DNA of 64,000 nt. It comes from Zoogloea sp041908905 (lineage in GTDB: Bacteria > Pseudomonadota > Gammaproteobacteria > Burkholderiales > Rhodocyclaceae). The stretch covers positions 1 through 64,000 of the forward strand of contig NZ_JAYREK010000006.1 of NCBI RefSeq assembly GCF_041908905.1. Reading direction: 5' to 3'. Below are positions 43,082 through 50,093 of the stretch, piece by piece. The notes under the pieces were generated by a model. It ran no database searches. It worked only from the letters and a program-made list of their open reading frames with translations, and was not told the DNA's origin. How positions within the stretch are numbered: the first letter of the stretch is position 1; each line of letters starts with the position of its first letter. Both the position numbers and the translations under genes were made by a program.

Positions 43082-43881
43082 CAGCTTTCCTCCTCGTGAT
43101 CGTTCAGACCGCGCTCACGCAGGGCCTTGAGCTGCATTTCTCGGGACTTCTCCATTAGGGACACGTACCGCAAGGCAAGATCAGTTTCGATCGCCCCCGG
43201 GCCGGCGCTGGCGGGCGCATCGCGGAAGACGCCCAGGGCGCGGCCCAGCTTCTCGGTGGCCGCCTGCTGGTCATGGAGCTTGACCTCGACGCCCTCACGG
43301 CCTTCCTTGACACCGGCAAACAGGGCCTTGGCGGCTTCGGACAGGTCGCGGGTGTCGGCGATGAAGACACCCGGCACGCCATCGCCGAAGCACTCCGGGC
43401 ACTCGGGATTCGGTCGCTTCCGCGCGTCGAACCAATCGCCCTCAACGGCAGGAAATGCCCCGATGTCCGCGCCGCCTTTGCTCAGGATGTCCGCCCGCTG
43501 CTGCTCATGTTCGATCATCGCCCGCTTGTATTCGGCCGGGGTGTATTGGTAGGCGAAGCCCTCGCCGTGGCAATGGCGGCAGGCGTCGCGACGGTGTTGG
43601 ACGATCTCCCGGGCATCGGCTGTTGCGACGGTGGACCACAAGCGCGTCAGGCCGTCTGCATCGAGGTCGAGGCGCTCAAGGCGTGCCCGCTGCTGCTCTT
43701 CGATGGCCGCGGCAACGTGGTTTTTTTGGAGTAGCTGCGGCCCCTGCCACATGGCAGTTTTCGGGCTGTATCCGGCCCGCCGGGCGGCTTCGGTCGCGTT
43801 GAGGCAGGCGAGGTATTCCCTCACGAAGACCGCTTGCTTGTCGGTCAATCCGCGGGGCCTGGTGGGTTTCTTTCTGGTCAT
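43081..43881 (-). CDS. Phage terminase small subunit with inserted DnaJ-type zinc motif
   Basis: A 266-residue protein. Its N-terminal ~60 residues match the Terminase_2 small-subunit HTH (GLTDKQAVFVREYLACLNAT, EAARRAGYS). After it, CRHCHGEG (Cys101) and CPECFGDG (Cys160) form two CxxCxGxG repeats, the zinc motif of DnaJ, separated by ~52 residues. The C-terminal part carries DLALRYVSLMEKSREMQ. Small subunits choose the DNA to be packaged. No large terminase gene lies beside it, a pattern known from phage-inducible chromosomal islands, which redirect helper packaging with their own TerS. The promoter-side repeats at 43915-43980 lie just upstream. Confidence 0.82.
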   Translation of the reverse strand: MTRKKPTRPRGLTDKQAVFVREYLACLNATEAARRAGYSPKTAMWQGPQLLQKNHVAAAIEEQQRARLERLDLDADGLTRLWSTVATADAREIVQHRRDACRHCHGEGFAYQYTPAEYKRAMIEHEQQRADILSKGGADIGAFPAVEGDWFDARKRPNPECPECFGDGVPGVFIADTRDLSEAAKALFAGVKEGREGVEVKLHDQQAATEKLGRALGVFRDAPASAGPGAIETDLALRYVSLMEKSREMQLKALRERGLNDHEEES

Positions 43882-43914
43882 TTTTCGCGCTTACCTTTGT
43901 CGATCTTGGGGGCC

Positions 43915-43980
43915 GAAACTATCGCCGCTCAGGGTGAAGGCGTTGTAAAGCTTGGGGAATATGAGCGGTGAAACTATCGC
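43915..43980. promoter_or_regulatory. Repeat-bearing control region upstream of terminase small gene
   Basis: GAAACTATCGC occurs at 43915-43925 and again at 43970-43980, 55 bases apart. Inside them CCGCTCA (43925-43931) and TGAGCGG (43962-43968) form an inverted pair. The block fills most of the gap between the genes at 43998 and 43881. It is likely an operator or promoter region of the late genes. Confidence 0.5.
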
Positions 43981-43997
43981 GGGGCATGGCGACACCT

Positions 43998-44798
43998 TCA
44001 CAGGGCCATGGTCTTGAAGCCGTCCCAAAGCTCCCGGTCGAGCGCCGTGAGGCTGCACAGGGTCATGGGAATCACCAGCTCGACGTGCCGGCCGTTGCGG
44101 TCCACCGGGGCATCCAGGGGCTTCCCGATGCTCTCGATTACCATCGGGGAGTAGGTTCGGCCCTTGTAGGTCATGCCGATGCGAACGGGCGCAGCGGAGG
44201 GGAACAGCGCCTCGACGAAGGACATCTCGCCACGGGCGGTCTTTGCGGCACGGGCCAGGACTGAGCCATCCTTGGATAGCGATGCCGGCAGGGCCCATTG
44301 AATGAGCTTCTCGACGGGCGTCTCGACCTCTCTTGCCGGATCATCCCAAGCGCGGAACAGGGCGTTGACCTGGATCTTGATGGGCGGCATCCCGGCGAAG
44401 ACCTGGGTCGAGTTGAGGCGGGTTATCCCGGTGCGGCCCTCGAACTGCTGAAGGAAGTCGGCGCTCTTGCGCTGCGCGGCGCTGGCATCGGCCGCGTTGT
44501 TCGAGCCGCCTGCTGCGGCTTCAACGACGGGTTGCAGGGCTCCGCTACTGAGCATCGCCATCAAGGCCGGCGCCTTCGTCTCCGGGCCTGCGGCCTCGAA
44601 GGGGCTTTGCCAGTTGAGGGCCATTTCCATGCTTGCTTCGGTCAGCGGCGCGACAACGGTCGCCAGGTCGGACTCGGATCGCTTCCACGCGCCGTCCTTG
44701 TTCTCAACAACGAAAAATGAGGCCAGGAGGTGCGGCGATAGGCCGTCCCACTTCGAGCCCAGCACCTGCCCGGCCTGTGTGAGGTTCGGGATTTTCAC
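43998..44798 (-). CDS. Putative phage structural (tail/baseplate-like) protein, 266 aa
   Basis: The start is GTG 44798 (MKIPNLTQAGQVLGSKWDG), overlapping the previous stop (GTGA) and preceded by AAGGAGGCGAGGC. The N-terminal half is helical and the C-terminal ~110 residues are strand-rich (VRIGMTYKGRTYSPMVIESI, HVELVIPMTLCSL). Such ends resemble tail-tip or baseplate components, but I cannot name a family with confidence. It is the last gene before the repeat-bearing region that separates it from terS. The longer frame to 44888 is rejected. Confidence 0.55.
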   Translation of the reverse strand: MKIPNLTQAGQVLGSKWDGLSPHLLASFFVVENKDGAWKRSESDLATVVAPLTEASMEMALNWQSPFEAAGPETKAPALMAMLSSGALQPVVEAAAGGSNNAADASAAQRKSADFLQQFEGRTGITRLNSTQVFAGMPPIKIQVNALFRAWDDPAREVETPVEKLIQWALPASLSKDGSVLARAAKTARGEMSFVEALFPSAAPVRIGMTYKGRTYSPMVIESIGKPLDAPVDRNGRHVELVIPMTLCSLTALDRELWDGFKTMAL

Positions 44799-45067
44799 GC
44801 CTCGCCTCCTTCGCTTTCGGTGTGGGCTGCGTTCCCAGCGGGGAGCATCTGCCGGCGGACGGCCTCCAGTGCTTCGAGGCAGGCCCACAGCGCGCTTTTT
44901 GCGGCCTCTTGGGGGGTAGGGTGCCCCTCGGCTCTTGCGCGGCCCTCTGCGGCCCTCTGCACGGCTTCGGGCGTCAGGCCGGCGGCGACGGCCTGGACGG
45001 CTTCGACGATGGCCACGGCCAGGCTGTGGGCGATGCCGTCGACGGCGGGGGTGGTGGTTTCAGGCAT
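44795..45067 (-). CDS. Small hypothetical element protein, 90 aa
   Basis: The start is ATG 45067 (MPETTTPAVDGIAHSLAVAI), overlapping the end of the XRE gene by 8 bases. The product is Ala-rich and helical with one amphipathic helix (GIAHSLAVAIVEAVQAVAAG). It overlaps the following gene by 4 bases. No family is recognised; the tight coupling says that it belongs to the same transcript. Confidence 0.6.
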   Translation of the reverse strand: MPETTTPAVDGIAHSLAVAIVEAVQAVAAGLTPEAVQRAAEGRARAEGHPTPQEAAKSALWACLEALEAVRRQMLPAGNAAHTESEGGEA

Positions 45068-45674
45068 TTTGGGCTTCCTCGGCAAGTTCGGGCGGCAGCT
45101 GGGCTTGAAGGTGGCGTTGCGCCTTGAGGGCTTCGGCCGCGGCGGCCTGGAGACGGCGGGCGGCGGCCTGGAGGCGCGCACCGCCGGGCATGTCGTTGAA
45201 GTTTCGGTTTTTCTCTTCCAGCACCTTGATGGCCCCGAGGGTGTAGTCGGCGGCTTCGGCCAGGGCTGGGAGCACTTCCAGCGCCGCTGTTACACGCTGA
45301 TTCACAGTGGCCAGCGCCTTGAAGTCTCGCGCCCGCTGCTGGTCCCACGTCTTTTGCATGTACGGTGTGATTCCCCGCCAGCACCCGGTTTGCCAGTCGT
45401 CGGACAGGGAATAGAGGTACTCGGTGGAAACGTCATACAACTTCGCCGCTGCGGGGATCAACCAGAAGGGCACGGATCGGGTGTCGGTAGCGTTTTCGAC
45501 TTTCGAGAGCTTGCTAGGATTCGCATATCCAAGCTGCCGCGCCGATTCTGAAAGGCTCATGTTGCACAGCTCCCGTGATTCTTTGAGGCGGGCGCCGATG
45601 GTCTTGACCAATTCGGCTTGCTGGTGACGCAGGCCGTTCGTGGCGGGTTTTTTGCGTGAGGCGAGGGTCGTCAT
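45060..45674 (-). CDS. XRE-family transcriptional regulator of the element
   Basis: A 204-residue protein with an N-terminal HTH (residues ~22-75: GARLKESRELCNMSLSESARQLGYANPSKLSKVENA) followed by YDVSTEYLYSLSDD, the usual end of such domains. The rest is a long helical region that may dimerise. The start is set at ATG 45674 (MTTLASRKK), preceded by AAAAAGGAGCCCCCC. It overlaps the 90-aa gene. It lies between the helicase and structural genes, so it may control the switch from replication to late expression; this is inferred. Confidence 0.8.
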   Translation of the reverse strand: MTTLASRKKPATNGLRHQQAELVKTIGARLKESRELCNMSLSESARQLGYANPSKLSKVENATDTRSVPFWLIPAAAKLYDVSTEYLYSLSDDWQTGCWRGITPYMQKTWDQQRARDFKALATVNQRVTAALEVLPALAEAADYTLGAIKVLEEKNRNFNDMPGGARLQAAARRLQAAAAEALKAQRHLQAQLPPELAEEAQNA

Positions 45675-45745
45675 GGGGGGCTCCTTTTTCTGAAATGGTG
45701 CGGGGCCTGGTGAGGGCCGGTGGGCTCGATTTCCGGTGGGCGGGG

Positions 45746-46675
45746 TCACTCGGTCCAGAAGGATGGCCGGAGCATGTCGGCGGGCTGTTGATCGGCCCGC
45801 TCCGTGAATTGGAGGCTCTCTTGTTCAAACCAGAGGCCGACCTTCCCTTCAAATTCGCCGTTGCGCTGCTTCTCAATTAGCATCAGCGCGTCAGGGTTGT
45901 TCGGGTCGCTGGGCTCGCCGGCCTGAATGGCGTTCTCCTTGGCCTTGTTGCGCCACCAGATCACGACGTTGTCGACCTGGTCCGTAATGCTGCCCGACCC
46001 CTTCACGTCCATTTTTCCCGGCGCTTGCGTTTCGTCGCGGGCCTTGCGGCTGTGGGCGACCAAGTGCACGTGTATCCCGGTGTCACGGCCGATGGTGCAG
46101 AGAGCGTCGAGGAAGAGCTTTTGGGCCGTGTAGTCGTCTTCGGATAGGCCGCACTTCATAAGGCTGTCGAGAATGAAGTGCTTCACGCCCAGCTCTTGCG
46201 CGGCGTAGCGCATCACGGCCAGGATCTTCTCGGAGTGCACTTGGCCTTGTTGGTCATACGCCCACAGCCAGGAGGACCAAATCTCGTGGAGCTCAAGGAC
46301 GGCGCCCCGGTCGGGCTGGCGGCAGCCCAGGGTTTGACGGGTCATTCGGGCCAGGGTGACAACCGGCCGCATCTCGAAGGAGGCGATGCAGACCGGTTCA
46401 CGCTGACAGACGAACCCCGCGGCGGCCTGCCCAAGCGCCAGGCTCTTGCCGTGGCCGTTCATGCCGCTCCACAGCGTCACCTCGCCCGGGCGAAACCGAA
46501 TGCGCTCCCAGGTTTTTCGCCAGGGAAGGCGCGCGCCGGTCATCTGGAGGCCGTTTTGGAGGTAGTCGGCGACCTCTTCGGCGAAGGCCCCGGCCGGGAT
46601 TAGTTTGTGGCCGGCCTCGGTGGACTCCATGTAGAGCCCGAAATCGATGTCATCGCGGATGATGTTTGCGCTCAT
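45746..46675 (-). CDS. DnaB/Twinkle-like replicative helicase domain protein
   Basis: A 309-residue RecA-fold helicase. Walker A is GMNGHGKS (residues ~71-78), then IASFEMRPVVTLARM, Walker B in HFILDSLMK, the HVHLVAHSRKARDE segment and a Q/R-rich end (LIEKQRNGEFEGKVGLWFEQ). These match the DnaB C-terminal family. The DnaB N-terminal domain and a primase domain are both missing. The start ATG 46675 overlaps the 126-aa gene by 4 bases. With the HTH replication protein it forms the element's replication module. Confidence 0.85.
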   Translation of the reverse strand: MSANIIRDDIDFGLYMESTEAGHKLIPAGAFAEEVADYLQNGLQMTGARLPWRKTWERIRFRPGEVTLWSGMNGHGKSLALGQAAAGFVCQREPVCIASFEMRPVVTLARMTRQTLGCRQPDRGAVLELHEIWSSWLWAYDQQGQVHSEKILAVMRYAAQELGVKHFILDSLMKCGLSEDDYTAQKLFLDALCTIGRDTGIHVHLVAHSRKARDETQAPGKMDVKGSGSITDQVDNVVIWWRNKAKENAIQAGEPSDPNNPDALMLIEKQRNGEFEGKVGLWFEQESLQFTERADQQPADMLRPSFWTE

Positions 46676-47052
46676 TCCTGGTGCTCCTTCTGTTCGCCGA
46701 TACCAAGCCATTCGGCCTCCTGCCCGCGCTCCCAGCGCATCCCCAGGTTGTCCGGCAGCCAGTCGAGGACGAAGCATTCAATCGCGATGGCGTAGCCCTT
46801 CAGGCGGGACAGGAAGCGCAGCAAGGGTCGGTTGTAGGTCGGGGCCACCACGATCACGCGCAGGCCCACCAAGGGGCGAAGATCAAGCCGCTCGATGGCT
46901 GCGGCGGGCGGGATGCTGATTTCAACCGTGCTATCGGCCCACCTCTCCCACCGGGAAGGGGCGTAGTCGCCCAGCCACAGCCAAACTTCGCCGGCCGGGC
47001 GCTTGCCCGCAAGGCGCATGGCCGCCAGCGGCTTCATGTCGGGCAGGTCCAT
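46672..47052 (-). CDS. Hypothetical replication-module protein, 126 aa
   Basis: A 126-residue protein (MDLPDMKPLAAMRLAGKRPAG; then LRPLVGLRVIVVAPTYNRPL and WLPDNLGMRWERGQEAEWLG). It overlaps the helicase gene by 4 bases and its start touches the end of the replication gene at 47052. It has no signal peptide or recognised motif. Position suggests a replication accessory factor, for example a helicase loader, but this is a guess. Confidence 0.6.
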   Translation of the reverse strand: MDLPDMKPLAAMRLAGKRPAGEVWLWLGDYAPSRWERWADSTVEISIPPAAAIERLDLRPLVGLRVIVVAPTYNRPLLRFLSRLKGYAIAIECFVLDWLPDNLGMRWERGQEAEWLGIGEQKEHQE

Positions 47053-47765
47053 CAGATTGCCCCCCGAAACAGGTTCGAGGCGCTGGCGGCCGCTGCGGGC
47101 GCTGCGGCGGTGGTGCGCTCGGCTTCACGCCGGACCCAGTTGCGCCAGGTGGCCAGCCAATCCGCTTTCACGGCATCCCGGCCGGTCTTGGCGATCCAGT
47201 AGTCGCGGAACTTGTCGGCGGTCTTGCGCACCTGGTCGGCAGACCACCCGGGCACTTCGGACAGCGCCCACTCGCCCCAACTTTTTGGCAAGGTCCAATC
47301 GCCAGGCAGGCGTGAGCCCTTGGATTGCTGCTTGCGCCCTGCGTCGCCGGGGGCGGGCTTGCCCGCTGCTCTTGACGGGTGTTGACGGTTTAATGACGGT
47401 TCGTCTGACAATTTCGTCAGGGGGGTGGTGACAATTCCGTCAGGGGTTGAGGACGATTCCGTCAGGGTGACGAAACTGTCAGGGGTGACGAAACTGTCAG
47501 GGGTCGAAGGGGGGCAAATTCGGTACATATTCGCCCCGCGAGGCCCGGCGTTCACGTCGATTTGCAGTTCTCCGCTTTCCCGCAGCGCTGCAAGAACTCG
47601 ATTTGCATTTCGCGGCGACATCCGGCACTTTTCCGCCAGGGTCGGGACCGCTGGGAAAGCCACACCTCGGTCGTCGGCGTAGTCCGCGAGGGCCAGGAGA
47701 ACAAGCAGGTCGTTCCCAGCTTGCTTCGAGCTTGCCCAGACCGCTGAAATCACGCGGATGCTCAT
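47052..47765 (-). CDS. Phage replication initiation protein (winged-helix N-terminus, DnaT-like C-terminus) containing iterons
   Basis: A 237-residue protein. The N-terminal ~85 residues form a winged HTH (LVLLALADYADDRG and TLAEKCRMSPRNANRVLAALRESGEL). A Thr/Ser/Pro-rich linker follows (FVTPDSFVTLTESSSTPDG), encoded by the five iterons at 47406-47499. The C-terminal part (WGEWALSEVPGWSADQVRKT, YWIAKTGRDAVKADWLATWR) resembles DnaT/replisome organiser tails. Lambda O has the same plan, with the origin inside the gene. ATG 47765 overlaps the 86-aa gene by 4 bases. Confidence 0.78.
   Translation of the reverse strand: MSIRVISAVWASSKQAGNDLLVLLALADYADDRGVAFPAVPTLAEKCRMSPRNANRVLAALRESGELQIDVNAGPRGANMYRICPPSTPDSFVTPDSFVTLTESSSTPDGIVTTPLTKLSDEPSLNRQHPSRAAGKPAPGDAGRKQQSKGSRLPGDWTLPKSWGEWALSEVPGWSADQVRKTADKFRDYWIAKTGRDAVKADWLATWRNWVRREAERTTAAAPAAAASASNLFRGAI
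47406..47499. repeat. Five TGAC-N6-GTCA iterons, likely replication origin
   Basis: Copies at 47406-47419, 47429-47442, 47451-47464 (GGAC variant), 47468-47481 and 47486-47499. Each is a short interrupted palindrome followed by GGG; centre spacings are 23, 22, 17 and 18 bases. They lie in the linker-coding part of the replication gene. Confidence 0.75.
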
Positions 47766-48022
47766 GGATTCACCCCCAGGCGGGTCAGGTCGATTTGAAA
47801 CCACCGGGGCGTGATCTGCTCCATGAAACCACGTTTCACGAGCCGGCCGATCACCTTGACGGCCTCGGGTTGGGTTACGCGGATCTTCCCGGCAAGCTCA
47901 AGGGCGGTCACGAGGGCGCGGCCGTCGTCATCGGCCCAGTCGGCGATAGCGAGGGCGGCCAGCTTCTCGACGGCGGGGCCGTGGAAGGTGTCCCATACTC
48001 GGGCGTATTGAACTATGCTCAT
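47762..48022 (-). CDS. Small winged-helix replication-module protein, 86 aa
   Basis: An 86-residue protein (VWDTFHGPAVEKLAALAIAD; ALELAGKIRVTQPEAVKVIG; LVKRGFMEQ) with the same plan as the N-terminal domain of the downstream replication protein (ALADYADDRG and TLAEKC.. match ADWADDDGR and ELAGKIR..). The two look like tandem diverged copies of one winged-helix domain. It overlaps that gene by 4 bases. A regulator or co-initiator role is inferred. Confidence 0.65.
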   Translation of the reverse strand: MSIVQYARVWDTFHGPAVEKLAALAIADWADDDGRALVTALELAGKIRVTQPEAVKVIGRLVKRGFMEQITPRWFQIDLTRLGVNP

Positions 48023-48025
48023 CGC

Positions 48026-48187
48026 CTAGACCCCCATCTTCCGGGCCAGGCGGCGCACGGCCCGGGCGTATTTCAGGGGGTCAAGACCGGCGGCGGCGAT
48101 GGGGGCCTTGCTGGCTTCGTAGGAGGGCCAGGAGGCGCGGCGGCGTGGCTTCCGTGAGGCGGTGGGCTTGGTGCGTGGGGCGGGCAT
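48026..48187 (-). CDS. Small basic element protein, 53 aa
   Basis: ATG 48187 to TAG 48026 encodes 53 residues: a basic N-terminus (RTKPTASRKPRRRASWPSY) and an amphipathic helix (LKYARAVRRLARKMGV). The start touches the stop of the excisionase-like gene and the stop lies 3 bases before the next start region, so the gene fits the tight operon. A small DNA-binding protein is likely; not recognised. Confidence 0.55.
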   Translation of the reverse strand: MPAPRTKPTASRKPRRRASWPSYEASKAPIAAAGLDPLKYARAVRRLARKMGV

Positions 48188-48388
48188 TTAGGCCACCTCG
48201 CCGCTCAGCAGGGCATCGACTGCGGATGCATCCCATATCAATCTCCCGTTCGGGAGCCGGGCGGGCCTCAGGCCAAGATAGTGTCCGGCGCGGCAAAGGC
48301 CAGCCCGGACGGTCTGCGGGCGCACCTTGAGGGCGGCGGCGACCTCCTCAGTACTGAGTCTGCGGGTGGTGGTGGGTGAGGATTGCAT
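48188..48388 (-). CDS. Excisionase-like / MerR-type HTH protein, 66 aa
   Basis: A 66-residue protein with a winged-HTH of the excisionase/AlpA kind (RLSTEEVAAALKVRPQTVRAG, then LPNGRLIWDASAVDALLSG). AGGAGCCCAGC precedes the ATG. It is the first gene of the leftward replication operon, just after an AT-rich terminator region. It may act as directionality factor for the integrase or as an activator like P4-type AlpA; the sequence does not decide between them. Confidence 0.7.
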   Translation of the reverse strand: MQSSPTTTRRLSTEEVAAALKVRPQTVRAGLCRAGHYLGLRPARLPNGRLIWDASAVDALLSGEVA

Positions 48389-48471
48389 GCTGGGCTCCTG
48401 TTGGGGCCACGTCCTCCCAGCGGGGCGCTGAGATCAACGTCGGTGCATGCATTTTTATTTTTATCAACCCT

Positions 48472-48510
48472 AAAAAAAACGAAAGAAAATGTTCAGCGCA
48501 TTTTCTTTCG
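48472..48510 (-). terminator. AT-rich terminator between TA block and replication operon
   Basis: A perfect 12-bp stem, CGAAAGAAAATG (48480-48491) and CATTTTCTTTCG (48499-48510), with loop TTCAGCG, is followed on the minus strand by eight T. It lies just after the stop at 48517. Its base composition differs sharply from the flanking genes. Confidence 0.8.
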
Positions 48511-48516
48511 GGTCGA

Positions 48517-49122
48517 TTATTTTTTTGCCCAGGCCCCAGGACATTCCCAGCGAATACGCCCGTACTCAGCCGTCGCGCCGGCAAAGCAAAGCCATCCCCG
48601 CGAATCGATCACCTGAATCCCATTTTTCTCAACCGGCGGCTTCTCCAGCGCCATCCAAAATCCGGTCTGCGCGGACCTACTCATAACCAAGCATTTCTTC
48701 ATCCCCACCACTTCATCCCTGGCCTTTTTCATTTGGATCTGAAGCAATCGTCCTTCCCCGTCGGCAATCCGATCTCGAGCCCACTCCTCTGGCCTGGCCT
48801 GCGTCGCTGAAACAATCGCCTGCAAGGCGTTGCATCGGATTTCCTTCACCGATGATCCTGCCGGCGCGAGTTCGCGAGCCATCTCGCAGTGTGCGAGAAG
48901 CGTGATGTACGCCTCCGTCTTAATTGGCCGCCCCCTCCTCTTCTTTTCAAATGCGGGAAGCCTGGGCATAGTCAAATTTCCCATGCCCATCCGCCGCCCT
49001 GGGAATCCGGCTTCATCGGTCTGCAAGAAAACGTGACCCGCGAATATCTCGCGTTCGCCGTCCTGAACCGTGCTCCCAAAAAAATTGAGCTGCGGCCGGA
49101 ACGGGGGGTGGGATTGAATCAA
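48517..49122 (-). CDS. Hypothetical element protein, 201 aa
   Basis: The start is TTG 49122, chosen because AAGGAG lies 7 bases before it and the previous stop is only 13 bases upstream. The product has no membrane segment. A basic stretch (FEKKRRGRPIKTEAYITLLA) near residue 55 and a helical middle (KEIRCNALQAIVSATQARPE) are visible, with EVVGMKKCLVMSRS and a Trp-rich end (GRIRWECPGAWAKK). Its codon use is less GC-biased than the flanking genes. The family is unknown. It follows two antitoxin-like genes in one operon, so it could be a toxin or defence effector, but nothing in sequence proves this. Confidence 0.6.
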   Translation of the reverse strand: MIQSHPPFRPQLNFFGSTVQDGEREIFAGHVFLQTDEAGFPGRRMGMGNLTMPRLPAFEKKRRGRPIKTEAYITLLAHCEMARELAPAGSSVKEIRCNALQAIVSATQARPEEWARDRIADGEGRLLQIQMKKARDEVVGMKKCLVMSRSAQTGFWMALEKPPVEKNGIQVIDSRGWLCFAGATAEYGRIRWECPGAWAKK

Positions 49123-49135
49123 TTTGCGCTCCTTC

Positions 49136-49447
49136 TCAGGCGGCGATGCGTGCCACCGGCGCCCGCTTCACGACCGGCGCCCCCGCAGCGCGGGCTTTCC
49201 AAAGGCCATAGGCGGCCTGCTGCGCGATCCAGGCATCAGCGCTGCCGCCGTTCTCCACACCCAGCCAACCCTCGAGGCGCAGCGCCATCTCGGGGGAGAT
49301 TGCAGCCCGCCCGTTGAGCACCCGGGAGAGGGCCGCACGGGTTACGCCAAGCTGCGCGGCGGCTTCGGTCACGTTCAGGCCCAGGGCTGGCAGCACGTCC
49401 TCGCGCAGCGTTTCCCCAGGGTGGGGCGGGTTGAATATGGTGGTCAT
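49136..49447 (-). CDS. HigA/VapI-family antitoxin-like regulator
   Basis: A 103-residue XRE protein with the HigA opening NPPHPGETLREDVLPALGL and the HTH NVTEAAAQLGVTRAALSRVLNGRAAIS. No HigB toxin partner lies directly upstream; the nearest upstream gene is another antitoxin. It may be an orphan regulator, or it may pair with the unknown 201-aa protein downstream (13-base gap). Confidence 0.82.
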   Translation of the reverse strand: MTTIFNPPHPGETLREDVLPALGLNVTEAAAQLGVTRAALSRVLNGRAAISPEMALRLEGWLGVENGGSADAWIAQQAAYGLWKARAAGAPVVKRAPVARIAA

Positions 49448-49465
49448 GGCCGGTCCTTGTGCCCG

Positions 49466-49747
49466 TCAGGCGGTACGCTCCAGGCGCACCACGGCGCGGC
49501 TTCCCGTTGCCTCTGCAAAGCGGGCAAGGGTGCGCATGCTCGGCAGGGTGCGGCCACTCTCCAAGCGAGCGATGGCCGATTGCGTGGTGTGCATCCGCTC
49601 GGCAAGTTCGGCTTGAGTCAGTCCGGCGCGGTCGCGGGCCGCGATCAACTCTCGAGCGAGGTCAAACTCGGGTGCCTGCGCTTCGTACTCGGCGCGAGCT
49701 TCCGGGGTCGCCAGGATGCGGGCTTTCAGGGTGGCAAGGTCAGTCAT
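49466..49747 (-). CDS. XRE-family antitoxin
   Basis: A 93-residue protein with an HTH (AGLTQAELAERMHTTQSAIARLESGRTLPS) and a C-terminal end (ATGSRAVVRLERTA) typical of HigA2-type antitoxins. It overlaps the RelE-like toxin gene by 8 bases and is read after it, the usual toxin-first order of this type. It would neutralise the toxin and repress the operon. Confidence 0.88.
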   Translation of the reverse strand: MTDLATLKARILATPEARAEYEAQAPEFDLARELIAARDRAGLTQAELAERMHTTQSAIARLESGRTLPSMRTLARFAEATGSRAVVRLERTA

Positions 49748-50066
49748 CGTCTAGGCTCCTCAGTCGCGCATGGGCGGTTTCTATGGCCTTGCGCGGTGTC
49801 TTCTGGGTCTTCTTGGTGAAGACATGCAGGACCGTCAAACGCTGCCCGGTGCGGGCCACATAGACGGCGCGGGCAATCCCGTCGCGGCCCGTCATGCGCA
49901 TTTCCCACAGCTTTCCTTCCAGCGGGCGCACGTGCGGCATTCCAACCCTGTGCGGGCCGAATGTCTCCAACAACTCCGCAACGTGCAGGAAGCGGGTTTG
50001 TATGTCCGCAGGTATCGCCAGTAGCTCGGCCTCTGCCTCCGGGGTAACGGTTACGGTCCAATGCAT
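49740..50066 (-). CDS. RelE/HigB-superfamily toxin (Gp49-like)
   Basis: A 108-residue protein matching phage-derived Gp49-like/HigB toxins: LLAIPADIQTRFLHVAELLE, VRPLEGKLWEMRMTGRDGIARA and LHVFTKKTQKTPRKAIETA. The basic and aromatic residues in these segments fit ribosome-dependent mRNA cleavage. It precedes its antitoxin with an 8-base overlap and lies 27 bases after the integrase stop. Such pairs stabilise mobile elements. Confidence 0.88.
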   Translation of the reverse strand: MHWTVTVTPEAEAELLAIPADIQTRFLHVAELLETFGPHRVGMPHVRPLEGKLWEMRMTGRDGIARAVYVARTGQRLTVLHVFTKKTQKTPRKAIETAHARLRSLDDD

Positions 50067-50093
50067 AGACTATCTCATTTTCGCTATGTTCCG

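Noticed and set aside
43891..44298. Reverse frame of 135 residues
   Set aside because: It is a shadow of the 266-aa gene at 43998 and would run across the repeat-bearing control region; no ribosome site supports it.
47406..47499. CRISPR-like array
   Set aside because: The repeats are short palindromes with 3- to 9-base gaps inside a coding region and no cas genes are present; they fit iterons.
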